Of a DNA stretch of 34,602 nucleotides, positions 21,398 through 30,584 are shown in pieces; position 1 is the stretch's first letter, and the number at the start of each line of letters is the position of its first letter. The notes beneath the pieces are model-generated. The model saw only the letters and a program-made list of their open reading frames with translations, did no database searches and had not been told where the DNA came from. The stretch spans positions 1 to 34,602 of the forward strand of contig JADGDL010000022.1 of assembly GCA_016744875.1 (NCBI GenBank), written 5' to 3'. The position numbers were made by a program, and so were the translations under genes. This DNA comes from Sulfurovum sp. Lineage in GTDB: Bacteria; Campylobacterota; Campylobacteria; Campylobacterales; Sulfurovaceae.

Positions 21398-23074
21398 TTA
21401 AAAGATCTTACGTAAAATATCTCTACATACTTCAGCACTAATGTTCTCATGTTCTAAAAGATAAGTAGATACTTCAGTCAAGGCACCATCTAATGTTTGT
21501 AACAAAGTTCTAACCTCAGAGACAGATTCACTTAAAAGTTCTGCTTCCTGTTTTGGTGTTACTATGAAGTTATCACTCATAGCATACTCGTAAACTACTT
21601 TTGCGACTATCTCTTTGGCTTGTGCTATATCAGATGTAGCATTGGTGAACTGTTCATTGTAGCGCATTTTAGTAGCAATGCTTCCAGCAAGGTAAACCTT
21701 TATGCGTGAAAGAAGTTGGCTTTTTGATAGTATTTCATGTTCTGTATTCAGCAGTCTGGTATTGACTATACCTATTTTGTCATACTCTACATCTAACCAA
21801 GTCGCTATTACGGCTTTTGCTCCCTGGTAGACAGCCTGAATTTCTCGCTCATCCTCTGTAAAAGAAAGTATCTTTCGTTTTCCAAGCAATACTTTCTCTT
21901 TCACAGCTTCAAAGTCAGAAGTTACGACTGTTGTTCTGTCGTTCCTCATGGCATAAATTGCTGCCTCATTGGTCAATGTATCTAGAGCAGCTGAGTTGAA
22001 ACCAACAGTCATTCGTGCAACTTCTTCTATATTAACTTCATGTGGTTTATTGGCCAGGTAGAGTTCAAGTGTTTTATTTCTATCTTCTATGTCTGGCAGT
22101 GAGATATGTATACGTCTATCAAAACGTCCTGATCTAAGTAAAGCTTCATCAAGCATTTCTACTTTGTTTGTAGCACCTATGATGATAACCCCAGAACTGT
22201 CTTCAAAACCATCCATCTCTGTGAGTAATTGGTTCAGTGTTGCTTCTCTTTCGTCATTTCTGAACTCCCCACGGCTTTTACCTACAGCATCTATTTCATC
22301 GATGAAGATGATACTTGGTGCCATCTGCTTAGCTTTTCTAAAAAGTTCAGAGACTCTCTTTGCTCCCATACCTACATAGATATGTACAAAAGAAGCACCA
22401 CTTTGGTAAAAGAAAGGTACGCCTGCTTCTCCAGCAACTGCTTTTGAGATAAGTGTTTTTCCTACGCCTGGAGGTCCTACAAGTAAAACTCCTTTCGGTA
22501 AACGTATATCAAGATCACGATACTTCTGAGGTACTTTAAGGAAATCAATGATCTCTTCAAGTTCTTCCTTCACATCTTTGATTCCAGCAACATCTGAAAA
22601 GGTTACGTTTGAAGTCAGTGCCTGCACAGGTGCAGCATCATTCATCTCTTCTGATCTTCCTGCTGCTCTAATATGTTTAAGTTGCTGGAGTCTGCTTTGT
22701 TGTAAAAGTCTGTAAAGAAACATAAATGCAGCGACGATGATCAATAAAGAGAAAATATTATAAAGATCACTATTGTCTTCACGTACCTCTATCGGATATT
22801 TGGTAAAAAAAGCTGTTTTATTGATGGCACCTTGGTATATCTTATACTGTGCTGTATCTGTTTCTATTCGTACATATTCACCATCAACAATAAGCCTGTT
22901 GATCTTATCTTCGTTATAAAGTGAATTTGCCTCTTTATGAGTGATCAATATGTCAGTATCTCTAAGTGATGCAAAGGAGAGAAGTAATAGCAGGACTACG
23001 AGCAGTCCTATCATGATCTTTGTGTTATTAGGATGCAACATTGGTATTTTAAATTTTCGCTTTGTTTTTTTCAC
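21398..23074 (-). CDS. FtsH-like AAA+ membrane protein with destroyed protease site
   Basis: The 558-residue protein has two membrane helices (about 18-36 and 105-121) around a periplasmic domain, then an FtsH-type AAA domain: Walker A GPPGVGKT (200-207), pore loop HIYVGMG (231-237), Walker B IIFIDEID (255-262) and SRH with RSGRFDRR (315-321). The M41 region is present but its HEXXH zinc site is replaced by YQGAK (416-420), so both His ligands and the catalytic Glu are lost; an Asp near 482 remains. It should unfold or remodel membrane proteins but not cut them. The start is GTG at 23074, with GGAGG six bases upstream. It overlaps mtaB by 26 bp. Confidence 0.9.
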   Translation of the reverse strand: MKKTKRKFKIPMLHPNNTKIMIGLLVVLLLLLSFASLRDTDILITHKEANSLYNEDKINRLIVDGEYVRIETDTAQYKIYQGAINKTAFFTKYPIEVREDNSDLYNIFSLLIIVAAFMFLYRLLQQSRLQQLKHIRAAGRSEEMNDAAPVQALTSNVTFSDVAGIKDVKEELEEIIDFLKVPQKYRDLDIRLPKGVLLVGPPGVGKTLISKAVAGEAGVPFFYQSGASFVHIYVGMGAKRVSELFRKAKQMAPSIIFIDEIDAVGKSRGEFRNDEREATLNQLLTEMDGFEDSSGVIIIGATNKVEMLDEALLRSGRFDRRIHISLPDIEDRNKTLELYLANKPHEVNIEEVARMTVGFNSAALDTLTNEAAIYAMRNDRTTVVTSDFEAVKEKVLLGKRKILSFTEDEREIQAVYQGAKAVIATWLDVEYDKIGIVNTRLLNTEHEILSKSQLLSRIKVYLAGSIATKMRYNEQFTNATSDIAQAKEIVAKVVYEYAMSDNFIVTPKQEAELLSESVSEVRTLLQTLDGALTEVSTYLLEHENISAEVCRDILRKIF

Positions 23075-24296
23075 TGTTTACCTCCACATTATTTAAAAAG
23101 ACCCAGTTTGAAGTGAGATCTTCATCTGCTTTGACAAACACTTTGTTAAAGTATTGGTCAAAGCCATGATACACACCATCTTTACCACCTTCAAGCAAGA
23201 CCTCAAGTTCTTGTGTATGCCCACGTCTGAATGCAAAGTTCTTTGCATTGATAATAGCTGTAAGCTCTTTGTGTCTCTCTTTTGCAATATTTCCTCTCAC
23301 TTCAGGTTTCATCGTAGCAGAAGCAGTGTTATCTCGTTTTGAGTATGAAAATGCATGTACATGTGTGAGAGGCATTTCTTTGACCCTTTCTATAGCTTGG
23401 GTCCACTCTTTTTCATCTTCACCGGGATGTCCAACAATATAATCTGTTCCCAGTGCATAACCTCTTGAGGCAATTTTATGAAAAAGTTCTAGATCAGTTT
23501 TATATTCATTACGTCTATTCATGAGCTTCAACATTTTATCACTGGTATGCTGCAGAGCAATGTGCATATGTCTGGCCATCCAGGGTTCATCAAGTAATTC
23601 CATAAACTCATCATCTATCTGTATGGGTTCAAGACTTCCAATACGTATACGTCGTACACCACGTATCATAGACATTTTTTTAAGCAGTTTAGCCATAGAG
23701 GTGTCATGGTCCTGACCGTAAGATCCAACATTGGTTCCGGTAAGAATAAACTCGCCAAAACCGTTTGAAGCAAGTTTTGTGATCTGCTCAAGGATGGTCT
23801 CTTCTTTATGTGAACGTGCATTACCTCTTACTGCAGGGATAATACAATACGAGCATCTAAAATCACATCCCTCCTGTATCTTGATAAATGCCCTGCTCTT
23901 ACCTACAAATTCTTCCACAATAGTTGAGTCTATATGTTCAAGGTCCCCTATCTGGTAAAAAGGTTCTTCATTCTTGAGTACAGCATTGATGTTCTCTTTT
24001 TCTGAATGTCCGATGACCCCAAAGACTTTTTTGTCTTCAAAAAGGCTTTCTCCCTTTGAATGTGAGCCACAACCTGCCAATACAACACGTGCATCAGGAT
24101 TCTTACGCTTCATAGATGATATATAGTTTCTTACAGAAGAGTCTGCACCATTAGTCACTGTACAGGAATTTACTACAATGATATCTGATCTCAATTCATC
24201 TAGAGTGAGCTCATAATCTTTTATTTTGGACATCATGACCTGGGTATCGAATTGGTTTGTCCGACATCCAAAGGTTTTAAAGTAGACTTTTTGCAT
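23049..24296 (-). CDS. mtaB: tRNA t6A37 methylthiotransferase MtaB
   Basis: The 415-residue radical-SAM enzyme converts t6A37 to ms2t6A37 in tRNAs. The N-terminal MTTase domain has three cluster-binding cysteines: C11 (TFGCRTNQFD), C45 (VNSCTVT) and C76 (AGCGSHS). The radical-SAM motif is C144-x3-C148-x2-C151 (EGCDFRCSYCIIPAVRG). QHTSDKMLKLMNRR and DYIVGHPGE are conserved, and a C-terminal TRAM-like region follows. The fingerprint FGCRTNQFDT marks MtaB rather than MiaB or RimO. The gene begins two bases after the mscS stop. Confidence 0.93.
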   Translation of the reverse strand: MQKVYFKTFGCRTNQFDTQVMMSKIKDYELTLDELRSDIIVVNSCTVTNGADSSVRNYISSMKRKNPDARVVLAGCGSHSKGESLFEDKKVFGVIGHSEKENINAVLKNEEPFYQIGDLEHIDSTIVEEFVGKSRAFIKIQEGCDFRCSYCIIPAVRGNARSHKEETILEQITKLASNGFGEFILTGTNVGSYGQDHDTSMAKLLKKMSMIRGVRRIRIGSLEPIQIDDEFMELLDEPWMARHMHIALQHTSDKMLKLMNRRNEYKTDLELFHKIASRGYALGTDYIVGHPGEDEKEWTQAIERVKEMPLTHVHAFSYSKRDNTASATMKPEVRGNIAKERHKELTAIINAKNFAFRRGHTQELEVLLEGGKDGVYHGFDQYFNKVFVKADEDLTSNWVFLNNVEVNSEKNKAKI

Positions 24297-24298
24297 AC

Positions 24299-25966
24299 TT
24301 AGAGTTCCTCATTTTGTGGCATGTCATCCGGATGTAATTCGGGACTAGGTACATTTTTATCCACGTATATAGATTGTGTAGGAAAAGCAAGTTGTATCTT
24401 CTCCTCCGCTTGAATACGTGAGATTATTTCTATAGATATTGTACTTCTAAGTGTCATCGTTGCATATGAGTTCGTAAGGTACCATGCTGATATTTTTAAA
24501 CCATAAGGTTCGATATGTGTAAAGATACGAGGCTCAACATTTGTGTTTCTCATACCGTACTTACTTCTAAGTTGGTTGAGCTGTTTTCTTGTGATCTCCG
24601 TATACCCTTTTGAGTATTTTTTTGTGATTTCTTTTGCTATCTGTGAGGCTTTATTCGCATCAGAATCAAAAGTAATAACAAAGTCTATCCCATCCCATAC
24701 TGTTTTTAATCCAGAATGAGAGTAGTTGGCGATCATATCAGTAAATATGTAATTGTTTGGGATGAAGATCATACGTCCAGCTCTTCGGTTGGTCATGTAA
24801 GACGTTAGGTTGATGTCTTCATGCATAGTCATACGAAGCATTGAAATGTCCACAATATCACCTACATACTCTACACCCTGACGAACAAAACGAACCCTGT
24901 CACCTACATGGATAGAACCTCCAAGTACAATTGTCGCCCAGCCCATTAGAGACATAAACCAGTCTTTCATAGCAATCGCGATACCTGCTGAAGCAAAACC
25001 TAAAATAGTTACAAGATAAGATACATTTTCAATATATGCAAGCAGAAGTGTGAAAACAAGTATGGTAATAAATGATATATTGAGTGCTTTGTTTATGATA
25101 TAAAAACGCTCATTGTCTGACATATATTTACGTACTAGATATTTGATGAAGAATAGAAAAAAGAGAAAGAAGAGTATGATCGCACCAATAGTAACAGTTT
25201 TTCCTATCTCTCTTTCAATGTCATGCTGTAAGTTGAGTTTGATCTCATCTATTTTTTTAGTATAGACATTGTTAGTGGTTTCAAATATCTCTAATACAGG
25301 TATAAATGCCTTTATTTGCTCTTCTGTATCTTCGGCATCTTTATTATTTTTTGTATTATTATCATCAAGTGCTTGAAGTTTAAGAATGATTACATGTCTC
25401 TCTTCAAGTTTATCTACAATGTGTCTTAATGATTCATAATAACTATCATATTCATCATGATCAGAGTTAAGTTTTTCAAAGTATGAAAGTGCACTGATAA
25501 TATCAAAAGGGTTTGTTACATTGGGAACAAGATCAATATCAGGAGGTGTTAAAAACTTTTTAAAAGGGTCTTTTTCATACTCTTGAAGCAATTCTAATTT
25601 ACCTAGAAGTGTATTTCTTTCAGCTCTACTTACTTCTAGTATCTCCTCTTCATCGCTTGTAAGTAGTTTTTGTTCTTCAAAAACTGATATCTGTGCATCC
25701 AGAGAAAGTTTTTGTCGCTTGAGAACTTTATAGGTGTGATAATTACTGTAGATCTTTGACCAAATGTTATCTTCTATCAACTCTTTTTCTATATTTTCTT
25801 TTTGAAAGAGAAGATTTTTTATTTCTGCTTTATCGTAAGATGAATCTTGAACCACAGGAGCATCTAAAACATCAATAGTACTGTTTTGTTCTATTGTGAC
25901 CGACTCTGCAAAGAGAAATGATGAAGAGATGATAGTTAGTAAGAAAAAAGTCTTTTTAAAGCTCAT
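24299..25966 (-). CDS. MscS-family mechanosensitive channel with long N-terminal domain
   Basis: The frame opens earlier (26011), but ATG at 25966 has GGAG six bases upstream and begins a signal peptide (MSFKKTFFLLTIISSSFLFA), giving 555 residues. About 230 residues of periplasmic helices with coiled-coil character follow, then membrane helices (about 250-345). The MscS core has a pore helix (ILGFASAGIAIAMKDWFMSLMGWATIVLGG) and a beta domain (GDRVRFVRQGVEYVGDIVDISMLRMTM, FIPNNYIFTDMIANYS), ending in a C-terminal alpha/beta domain. It should open under membrane tension. It overlaps the aroB end by 11 bases. Confidence 0.9.
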   Translation of the reverse strand: MSFKKTFFLLTIISSSFLFAESVTIEQNSTIDVLDAPVVQDSSYDKAEIKNLLFQKENIEKELIEDNIWSKIYSNYHTYKVLKRQKLSLDAQISVFEEQKLLTSDEEEILEVSRAERNTLLGKLELLQEYEKDPFKKFLTPPDIDLVPNVTNPFDIISALSYFEKLNSDHDEYDSYYESLRHIVDKLEERHVIILKLQALDDNNTKNNKDAEDTEEQIKAFIPVLEIFETTNNVYTKKIDEIKLNLQHDIEREIGKTVTIGAIILFFLFFLFFIKYLVRKYMSDNERFYIINKALNISFITILVFTLLLAYIENVSYLVTILGFASAGIAIAMKDWFMSLMGWATIVLGGSIHVGDRVRFVRQGVEYVGDIVDISMLRMTMHEDINLTSYMTNRRAGRMIFIPNNYIFTDMIANYSHSGLKTVWDGIDFVITFDSDANKASQIAKEITKKYSKGYTEITRKQLNQLRSKYGMRNTNVEPRIFTHIEPYGLKISAWYLTNSYATMTLRSTISIEIISRIQAEEKIQLAFPTQSIYVDKNVPSPELHPDDMPQNEEL

Positions 25967-27014
25967 TATTTTCTCCAAATTGGCGAAGTACTTTTTTAAC
26001 GATCTCTTCATCGATATTTGAGACCATTTTATATCCGCCCATACCTTGTGGCAATATAAACTTTATACTCCCACGTGCAGACTTTTTATCTAAAAAGAAA
26101 TGTTCATAAAAATTATCTACATTTTTGATAGAATATTTTGTTGGCAGATCTGATTTTTCTAAAAGCACTTTTACAAGATCAGCTTCATCCTGTGTGAAAA
26201 GTCCAAGTTCTACTGCGAGCGCATTTGCCATAACCATACCTATGGCTACTGCTTCTCCATGAAGGTATGTGGTGTAGTTTGTTTCATTTTCAACTACATG
26301 TCCAAAGGTGTGTCCATAATTTAAAACCGCACGTATCCCGGCTTCTTTTTCATCTTGGTTAACGACCCATGCTTTAAGCTCAACAGATCTGCGTATCATT
26401 TCTTTAATAGTTTCAACTTTTTTCAGGTTCGCATTTTGAAGATATTCAAAAAAGTCTTTATTAAACATGACAGCCATCTTCACTACTTCAGCTATACCTG
26501 CAGCAAACTCTCTAGGAGGCAGGGTGTTTAAAAATTCCGGATCTATGTAAACAGCTTTAGGCTGATAAAATGCGCCTATGAGATTTTTTCCATACTGATT
26601 ATTTACACCTGTTTTACCACCTACAGAAGCATCTACCTGAGAAAGCAAAGTTGTAGGTATCTGGATAAAATCAATACCTCTTTGGTACAAAGAAGCAGTA
26701 AACCCAGTCATATCTCCAATAACACCACCGCCAAAAGCGATGAGAAGAGATTTTCTATCAAGTTTATACTCAAAGCATTCATTCAGAATGTTTTCTACAG
26801 TCTTAAGTGTCTTATATCCTTCTCCATCAGGGATGGTCACTACATTGAGTTGTGTAGCAGAGATACGTGATAGAAGTGTGTCTAGATGATGTCCTGCTAC
26901 TGTGGGATTGGTTACTATAACAACATTGGTATCAAAAGTGAGTTCAGGCAGTGTATCGATAGTGATGTCATAAGTGATGCTGGGAGTATCTGCTAATTTA
27001 ATAGGAACGATCAT
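25956..27014 (-). CDS. aroB: 3-dehydroquinate synthase AroB
   Basis: The 352-residue enzyme makes 3-dehydroquinate from DAHP, the second step of the shikimate pathway. The NAD-binding region (PDGEGYKTLKTVENILNE, FGGGVIGDMTGFTASLYQRG) and the active-site stretch IQIPTTLLSQVDASVGGKTGVN are complete. The zinc ligands are expected at a Glu after the VKMAVM helix and in the His residues of LNYGHTFGHVVE and LHGEAVAIGM. The frame can begin at a TTG (27032), but ATG at 27014 (MIVPIKLAD) is preferred, with AAGG 11 bases upstream. It is cotranscribed with mscS. Confidence 0.94.
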   Translation of the reverse strand: MIVPIKLADTPSITYDITIDTLPELTFDTNVVIVTNPTVAGHHLDTLLSRISATQLNVVTIPDGEGYKTLKTVENILNECFEYKLDRKSLLIAFGGGVIGDMTGFTASLYQRGIDFIQIPTTLLSQVDASVGGKTGVNNQYGKNLIGAFYQPKAVYIDPEFLNTLPPREFAAGIAEVVKMAVMFNKDFFEYLQNANLKKVETIKEMIRRSVELKAWVVNQDEKEAGIRAVLNYGHTFGHVVENETNYTTYLHGEAVAIGMVMANALAVELGLFTQDEADLVKVLLEKSDLPTKYSIKNVDNFYEHFFLDKKSARGSIKFILPQGMGGYKMVSNIDEEIVKKVLRQFGENNEL

Positions 27015-27089
27015 ATAAATAAAACCTTGCAATATAATATAGTTTATAATTTGCTTTATTTTATCTTATATGCCCTTAAAAAGCCCTAT

Positions 27090-28520
27090 CTACCCTTCAC
27101 TAATGGCAAATGGAACAAGTAGTTTAGGATGTTTATCTGTAGTAAGAATAAAGTCTTCCACTTTGGCTGAGATCAGCTTTTTAAAACCGTCAGTATTGAG
27201 ACGTTTTTCAAAAGGTGCAACCTGAAGGATATAACTCATTTTTGAAAGTTCACGTATAGGGTTGGCTACTTTCTCTTCAAGATTCATATCTATATTGAAA
27301 ATATGTGCAAGTGTTTCATAATGTTCAATGATCATCTTCTTGCTCTCAAAGTCTCCATCTGGATCAGAATTTGCCAAAGTAAAGCCCAATCCAAGAGTCT
27401 CAGATATCTCAAAAGCAGTAGAAGAGATAGACTCCATTTCTTCATCTTCACTCATGAGTACAATAGATCTATGAATATCATATAGATGTTTTGAACCAAA
27501 GATATAGACCAGTTTTTTCAGGTTATAAAGGATCTCTTTTAGATCATCAGCCTCAAAGGTCGGGATCGAATTCATGATAAGACCAATATCGTATTGATGT
27601 ATATCATACTCTACAAGGATTTTTATATCTTCATTTTTATAGTAAACCAAGATCATTACATTAGGTGCTTCAAATGCTTTGATCTCTTCCAGTAGATCAA
27701 AGTCATTTGGAAAAAGTACACGAACGACTAATGACTTATTGTCAAGTTTTTCTAGCAGGTATAGACTCTCTTTTATGTAACGTAATGCATTTTGTTTATC
27801 ATGTCTGAAATCTAAGAGTAAATAGAGGTCTTTACCAAATGGTTCAGGGAAGAGTCCCATTCTCTTGTTGATCGTTCTATAGACCCCATCAAGTACGATA
27901 GGTTTACCTAGGATCAGTAGTGTATCATTGGGACGTATCATCGTAGCATTTGTTGGGAGTATCTGTTTATCCTCACGGTAAAGTGCTGCTATTTTCCATT
28001 TACGTTGAAGTATGGAACCTATGTGTCTGTAGGCAAATGATGAGCCAAAAGGAACATGTACTTCCATGATCTCACCTTGACCCAAACCGACATTTTGTGC
28101 GACCAAAGGTACATTTGGAAGTTGATCATAAAGGTGTGCTGCAGTGAGCCTGTCACTATGGACAATAGTAATATTTTCTTGATCTTTTCCTATGTCTTCA
28201 TCATCCCACTGATTTACAAGAACAATACGTACTTTCGTGTCAATGAGTGCAAGGTTTTTAAGCACATATCTCGCATCCTCTATATCTTCCATGACGATAA
28301 AGATATTTGAAAATTTTGTTGTTCCCATGATACGGTTAAGTTTTGAAAAACTACTAGGATCTGCATCTATCAATGTGATGTTCTTAGACATTTTTTTAGG
28401 TGTAGTACCTAATTTGTAGCATGTGACGTAGTAATGGTTTTCTGCAACCCGGTTCGTACTCACCCAGTCAATAAACTGTTTTGCTATGCTACCACTTGCT
28501 AAGATAAGTATGTTTTTCAT
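27090..28520 (-). CDS. COG3400-type TrkA-N/TrkA-C domain protein
   Basis: The 476-residue soluble protein starts with a Rossmann-like TrkA-N domain (ILILASGSIAKQFIDWV, glycine-poor compared with canonical GxGxxG), followed by LIDADPSSFSKL and a TrkA-C (RCK_C) domain at about 150-215 (GEIMEVHVPFGSSFAYRHIGSILQRKWKIAALYRED, NDTLLILGKP). The last 260 residues have no domain I can name. Campylobacterota proteins of this type occur next to tgt and aroB. A role in ion-transport regulation is likely from the domains but unproven. It is divergent from tgt and 75 bp upstream of aroB. Confidence 0.82.
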   Translation of the reverse strand: MKNILILASGSIAKQFIDWVSTNRVAENHYYVTCYKLGTTPKKMSKNITLIDADPSSFSKLNRIMGTTKFSNIFIVMEDIEDARYVLKNLALIDTKVRIVLVNQWDDEDIGKDQENITIVHSDRLTAAHLYDQLPNVPLVAQNVGLGQGEIMEVHVPFGSSFAYRHIGSILQRKWKIAALYREDKQILPTNATMIRPNDTLLILGKPIVLDGVYRTINKRMGLFPEPFGKDLYLLLDFRHDKQNALRYIKESLYLLEKLDNKSLVVRVLFPNDFDLLEEIKAFEAPNVMILVYYKNEDIKILVEYDIHQYDIGLIMNSIPTFEADDLKEILYNLKKLVYIFGSKHLYDIHRSIVLMSEDEEMESISSTAFEISETLGLGFTLANSDPDGDFESKKMIIEHYETLAHIFNIDMNLEEKVANPIRELSKMSYILQVAPFEKRLNTDGFKKLISAKVEDFILTTDKHPKLLVPFAISEG

Positions 28521-28580
28521 TCATGTCCTATGATCATTTAGATACAATTATGTAAATATTTAGGGAGCAATTATAGCACA

Positions 28581-29702
28581 ATGGAATTTCAGATAGATAA
28601 AACCGATGGCAAAGCTAGAGCTTGCACAATAAAAACAGCACATTCAACCATACAAACTCCGGTTTTCATGCCTGTAGGTACTGTGGGGGCAGTTAAAACA
28701 CTGGATGCTACAGACCTTAAAACATTTTTAGATCCTCAAATTATCCTTGGAAATACATATCATCTTTATTTGCGCCCTGGAGATAACATTATCGCCAAGA
28801 TGGGGAAACTGCATGGTTTTACACAGTATCCAAAGAGCTTTTTGACAGATTCTGGTGGATTCCAGGCCTTTTCTCTCTCTGATAATGTAAAGATAGATGA
28901 AGGTGGTATTACTTTTGCCAGCCATATCGATGGGAGTAAACACTATTTTACTCCTAAAAAAGTAATTGATATCCAAAATAATCTAGGTTCAGATATTATG
29001 ATGATACTTGATGACCTGGTTGCTCTTCCTGCAACACAGGAGCGTATAAAAGCGAGTATTGAACGTACAACAAGCTGGGCAGAAGAATCCATAGACTACC
29101 ATAGAGAAAATCAGAAAAAGGGTATAGGGGTTGATCAAAATATCTTTGCCATCATTCAGGGTGGTACAGACAAAGCTTTTCGTGAAAAGTCAGCTAAAGA
29201 GCTTTGTGCCTTAGATTATGATGGTTTTGCTATTGGTGGACTATCTGTGGGAGAAGCGAACCAGGACATGTATGACACAGTAGAATGGACTACACAGTTT
29301 ATGCCAGAAGACAAACCCCGCTATCTTATGGGTGTAGGAACACCTGAAGATCTGGTAGAAAATGTCTCACGAGGTGTAGACATGTTTGATTGTGTGATGC
29401 CCACAAGAAACGCACGTAATGGAACACTCTTTACCTCTTACGGGAAAGTAAACATAAGAGCCGCACGTTTTAAGGAAGATGAAAAAGCTTTAGATCCTGA
29501 ATGTGGATGTATGGTCTGTCAAACCTACTCCCGTGCTTATCTTTGTCATCTTTACAGAGCAAAAGAGATGACCTACTTTCGACTTGGAACTATTCATAAT
29601 TTATATTATTATCTCAATTTGATGAAAGAGATGAGAGAAGCGATACAAGAAGATAGCTTTGATGCCTTCAAGGCAGAGTTTTATGAAAAGAGAAAGCAGT
29701 AG
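28581..29702 (+). CDS. tgt: tRNA-guanine transglycosylase Tgt
   Basis: The 373-residue enzyme exchanges G34 for preQ1 in queuosine tRNAs. The conserved FMPVGTVGAVKTL, GNTYHLYLRPG and LTDSGGFQAFSL (D90 active-site acid) are present, with FAIIQGG, FAIGGLSVGE, DMFDCVMPTRNARNG (catalytic Asp) and the zinc-binding ECGCMVCQTYSRAYLCHL with three Cys and one His. Length is standard. AGGGAG lies about 13 bases before the ATG, slightly long. It is divergent from the COG3400 gene. Confidence 0.96.
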   Translation: MEFQIDKTDGKARACTIKTAHSTIQTPVFMPVGTVGAVKTLDATDLKTFLDPQIILGNTYHLYLRPGDNIIAKMGKLHGFTQYPKSFLTDSGGFQAFSLSDNVKIDEGGITFASHIDGSKHYFTPKKVIDIQNNLGSDIMMILDDLVALPATQERIKASIERTTSWAEESIDYHRENQKKGIGVDQNIFAIIQGGTDKAFREKSAKELCALDYDGFAIGGLSVGEANQDMYDTVEWTTQFMPEDKPRYLMGVGTPEDLVENVSRGVDMFDCVMPTRNARNGTLFTSYGKVNIRAARFKEDEKALDPECGCMVCQTYSRAYLCHLYRAKEMTYFRLGTIHNLYYYLNLMKEMREAIQEDSFDAFKAEFYEKRKQ

Positions 29703-29706
29703 ATCT

Positions 29707-29820
29707 TTATACTGTCTCTTGGTTAGCCAATTTGTTGGTAGCTGTAATAACTTTGGCGATCATGATGATCTCAAACACTACAAAAGCAAGTAAACCACTT
29801 CCAATCTCTAATCCAAACAT
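29707..29820 (-). CDS. Single-span membrane protein, 37 aa
   Basis: On the minus strand an ATG at 29820 opens 37 codons ending in TAA at 29709-29707. AAAGG lies eight bases upstream. The protein is MFGLEIGSGLLAFVVFEIIM followed by IAKVITATNKLANQETV: one membrane helix (about 6-24) and a short polar tail. It ends four bases from the tgt stop. The ribosome site and clean helix argue for a real gene. It resembles no family I know; small single-span proteins often tune transporters or respiratory complexes. Confidence 0.55.
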   Translation of the reverse strand: MFGLEIGSGLLAFVVFEIIMIAKVITATNKLANQETV

Positions 29821-29877
29821 AGTCTTACCTTTATTTTTAAAGTATTCTATATAAAGATTGTTAACCGTTTTTAAAGA

Positions 29878-30450
29878 TTATGCTAGTTTATTTTTCCAGT
29901 ATGTGATCCAAGTTACTCTTAGTTTTGATTTCTTCACTTTTCTCAGGTTTGAGGGCAGGTTTGTTCTTAGGTTTTTTTCCAGTCTTTTAGTGAGCTTTTT
30001 ATTTTTCATAATAGCATTAAACCCGCCTGCTCCCTGTTGATGCGTAGCATAAAGAGAAAATGCAGAGACTTGATGGCCATTTCGTTTTAAACTCTTTATA
30101 TTGTCTTTCATGATGGCCCTGAAGATCTTATCTTGATTGTAGGGTTTTTTCCATTTATTTCTTGGAATCTTTAACTTTTTAGCATAAAAGTTCGCTGTAC
30201 TTGGCATGATCTGATAACGCCCGTAAGCCCCAGATCGGTGGTTTTTTACATTGTATTTACCAGTAGTTGTTTCTATTTTGACGAGTTGATCAACAATATG
30301 TTGTAGATTGTTTTGACTCATGCCTGCTACTTTTGCAAGTTTTGAACATGACGACTGTGCAGTTGTACTTACAAATAATAATATCCAGGGTATTGAAGCT
30401 TTTCGAAGCTTTTCTTCTTGAGTTTTAACTAAATTAATTATTCTTTTCAT
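29878..30450 (-). CDS. Small SLT-type lytic transglycosylase-like protein
   Basis: The 190-residue protein has a lysozyme-like SLT domain at about 52-150. The catalytic Glu is E60 (LVKIETTTGKY), followed by RSGAYGRYQIMPSTANFYAKKL, which matches the family's GxxGxxQIMPxTA core, and SLYATHQQGAGGFNAIM. Such enzymes cleave the peptidoglycan glycan strand. A hydrophobic stretch (about 20-32) may act as a signal or anchor. The C-terminal tail is very basic. It stands alone between the 37-aa gene and the nucleotidase, without conjugation or phage genes. Confidence 0.8.
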   Translation of the reverse strand: MKRIINLVKTQEEKLRKASIPWILLFVSTTAQSSCSKLAKVAGMSQNNLQHIVDQLVKIETTTGKYNVKNHRSGAYGRYQIMPSTANFYAKKLKIPRNKWKKPYNQDKIFRAIMKDNIKSLKRNGHQVSAFSLYATHQQGAGGFNAIMKNKKLTKRLEKNLRTNLPSNLRKVKKSKLRVTWITYWKNKLA

Positions 30451-30584
30451 ACATTTATACCTCGATATTAATTTCTATATTTAAACTTAACTTGAGACTT
30501 ATTGGTAATTATAACTAATAAGAATAAAATATACGAGTTTTTATAAATATTAAGTTATTAGTTTTTATTGATATTAATTACTAT

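Noticed and set aside
29878..30450. Phage endolysin or conjugation-linked transglycosylase
   Set aside because: The SLT domain is real, but the neighbours are housekeeping genes with no phage or conjugation gene, so mobile origin is unsupported.
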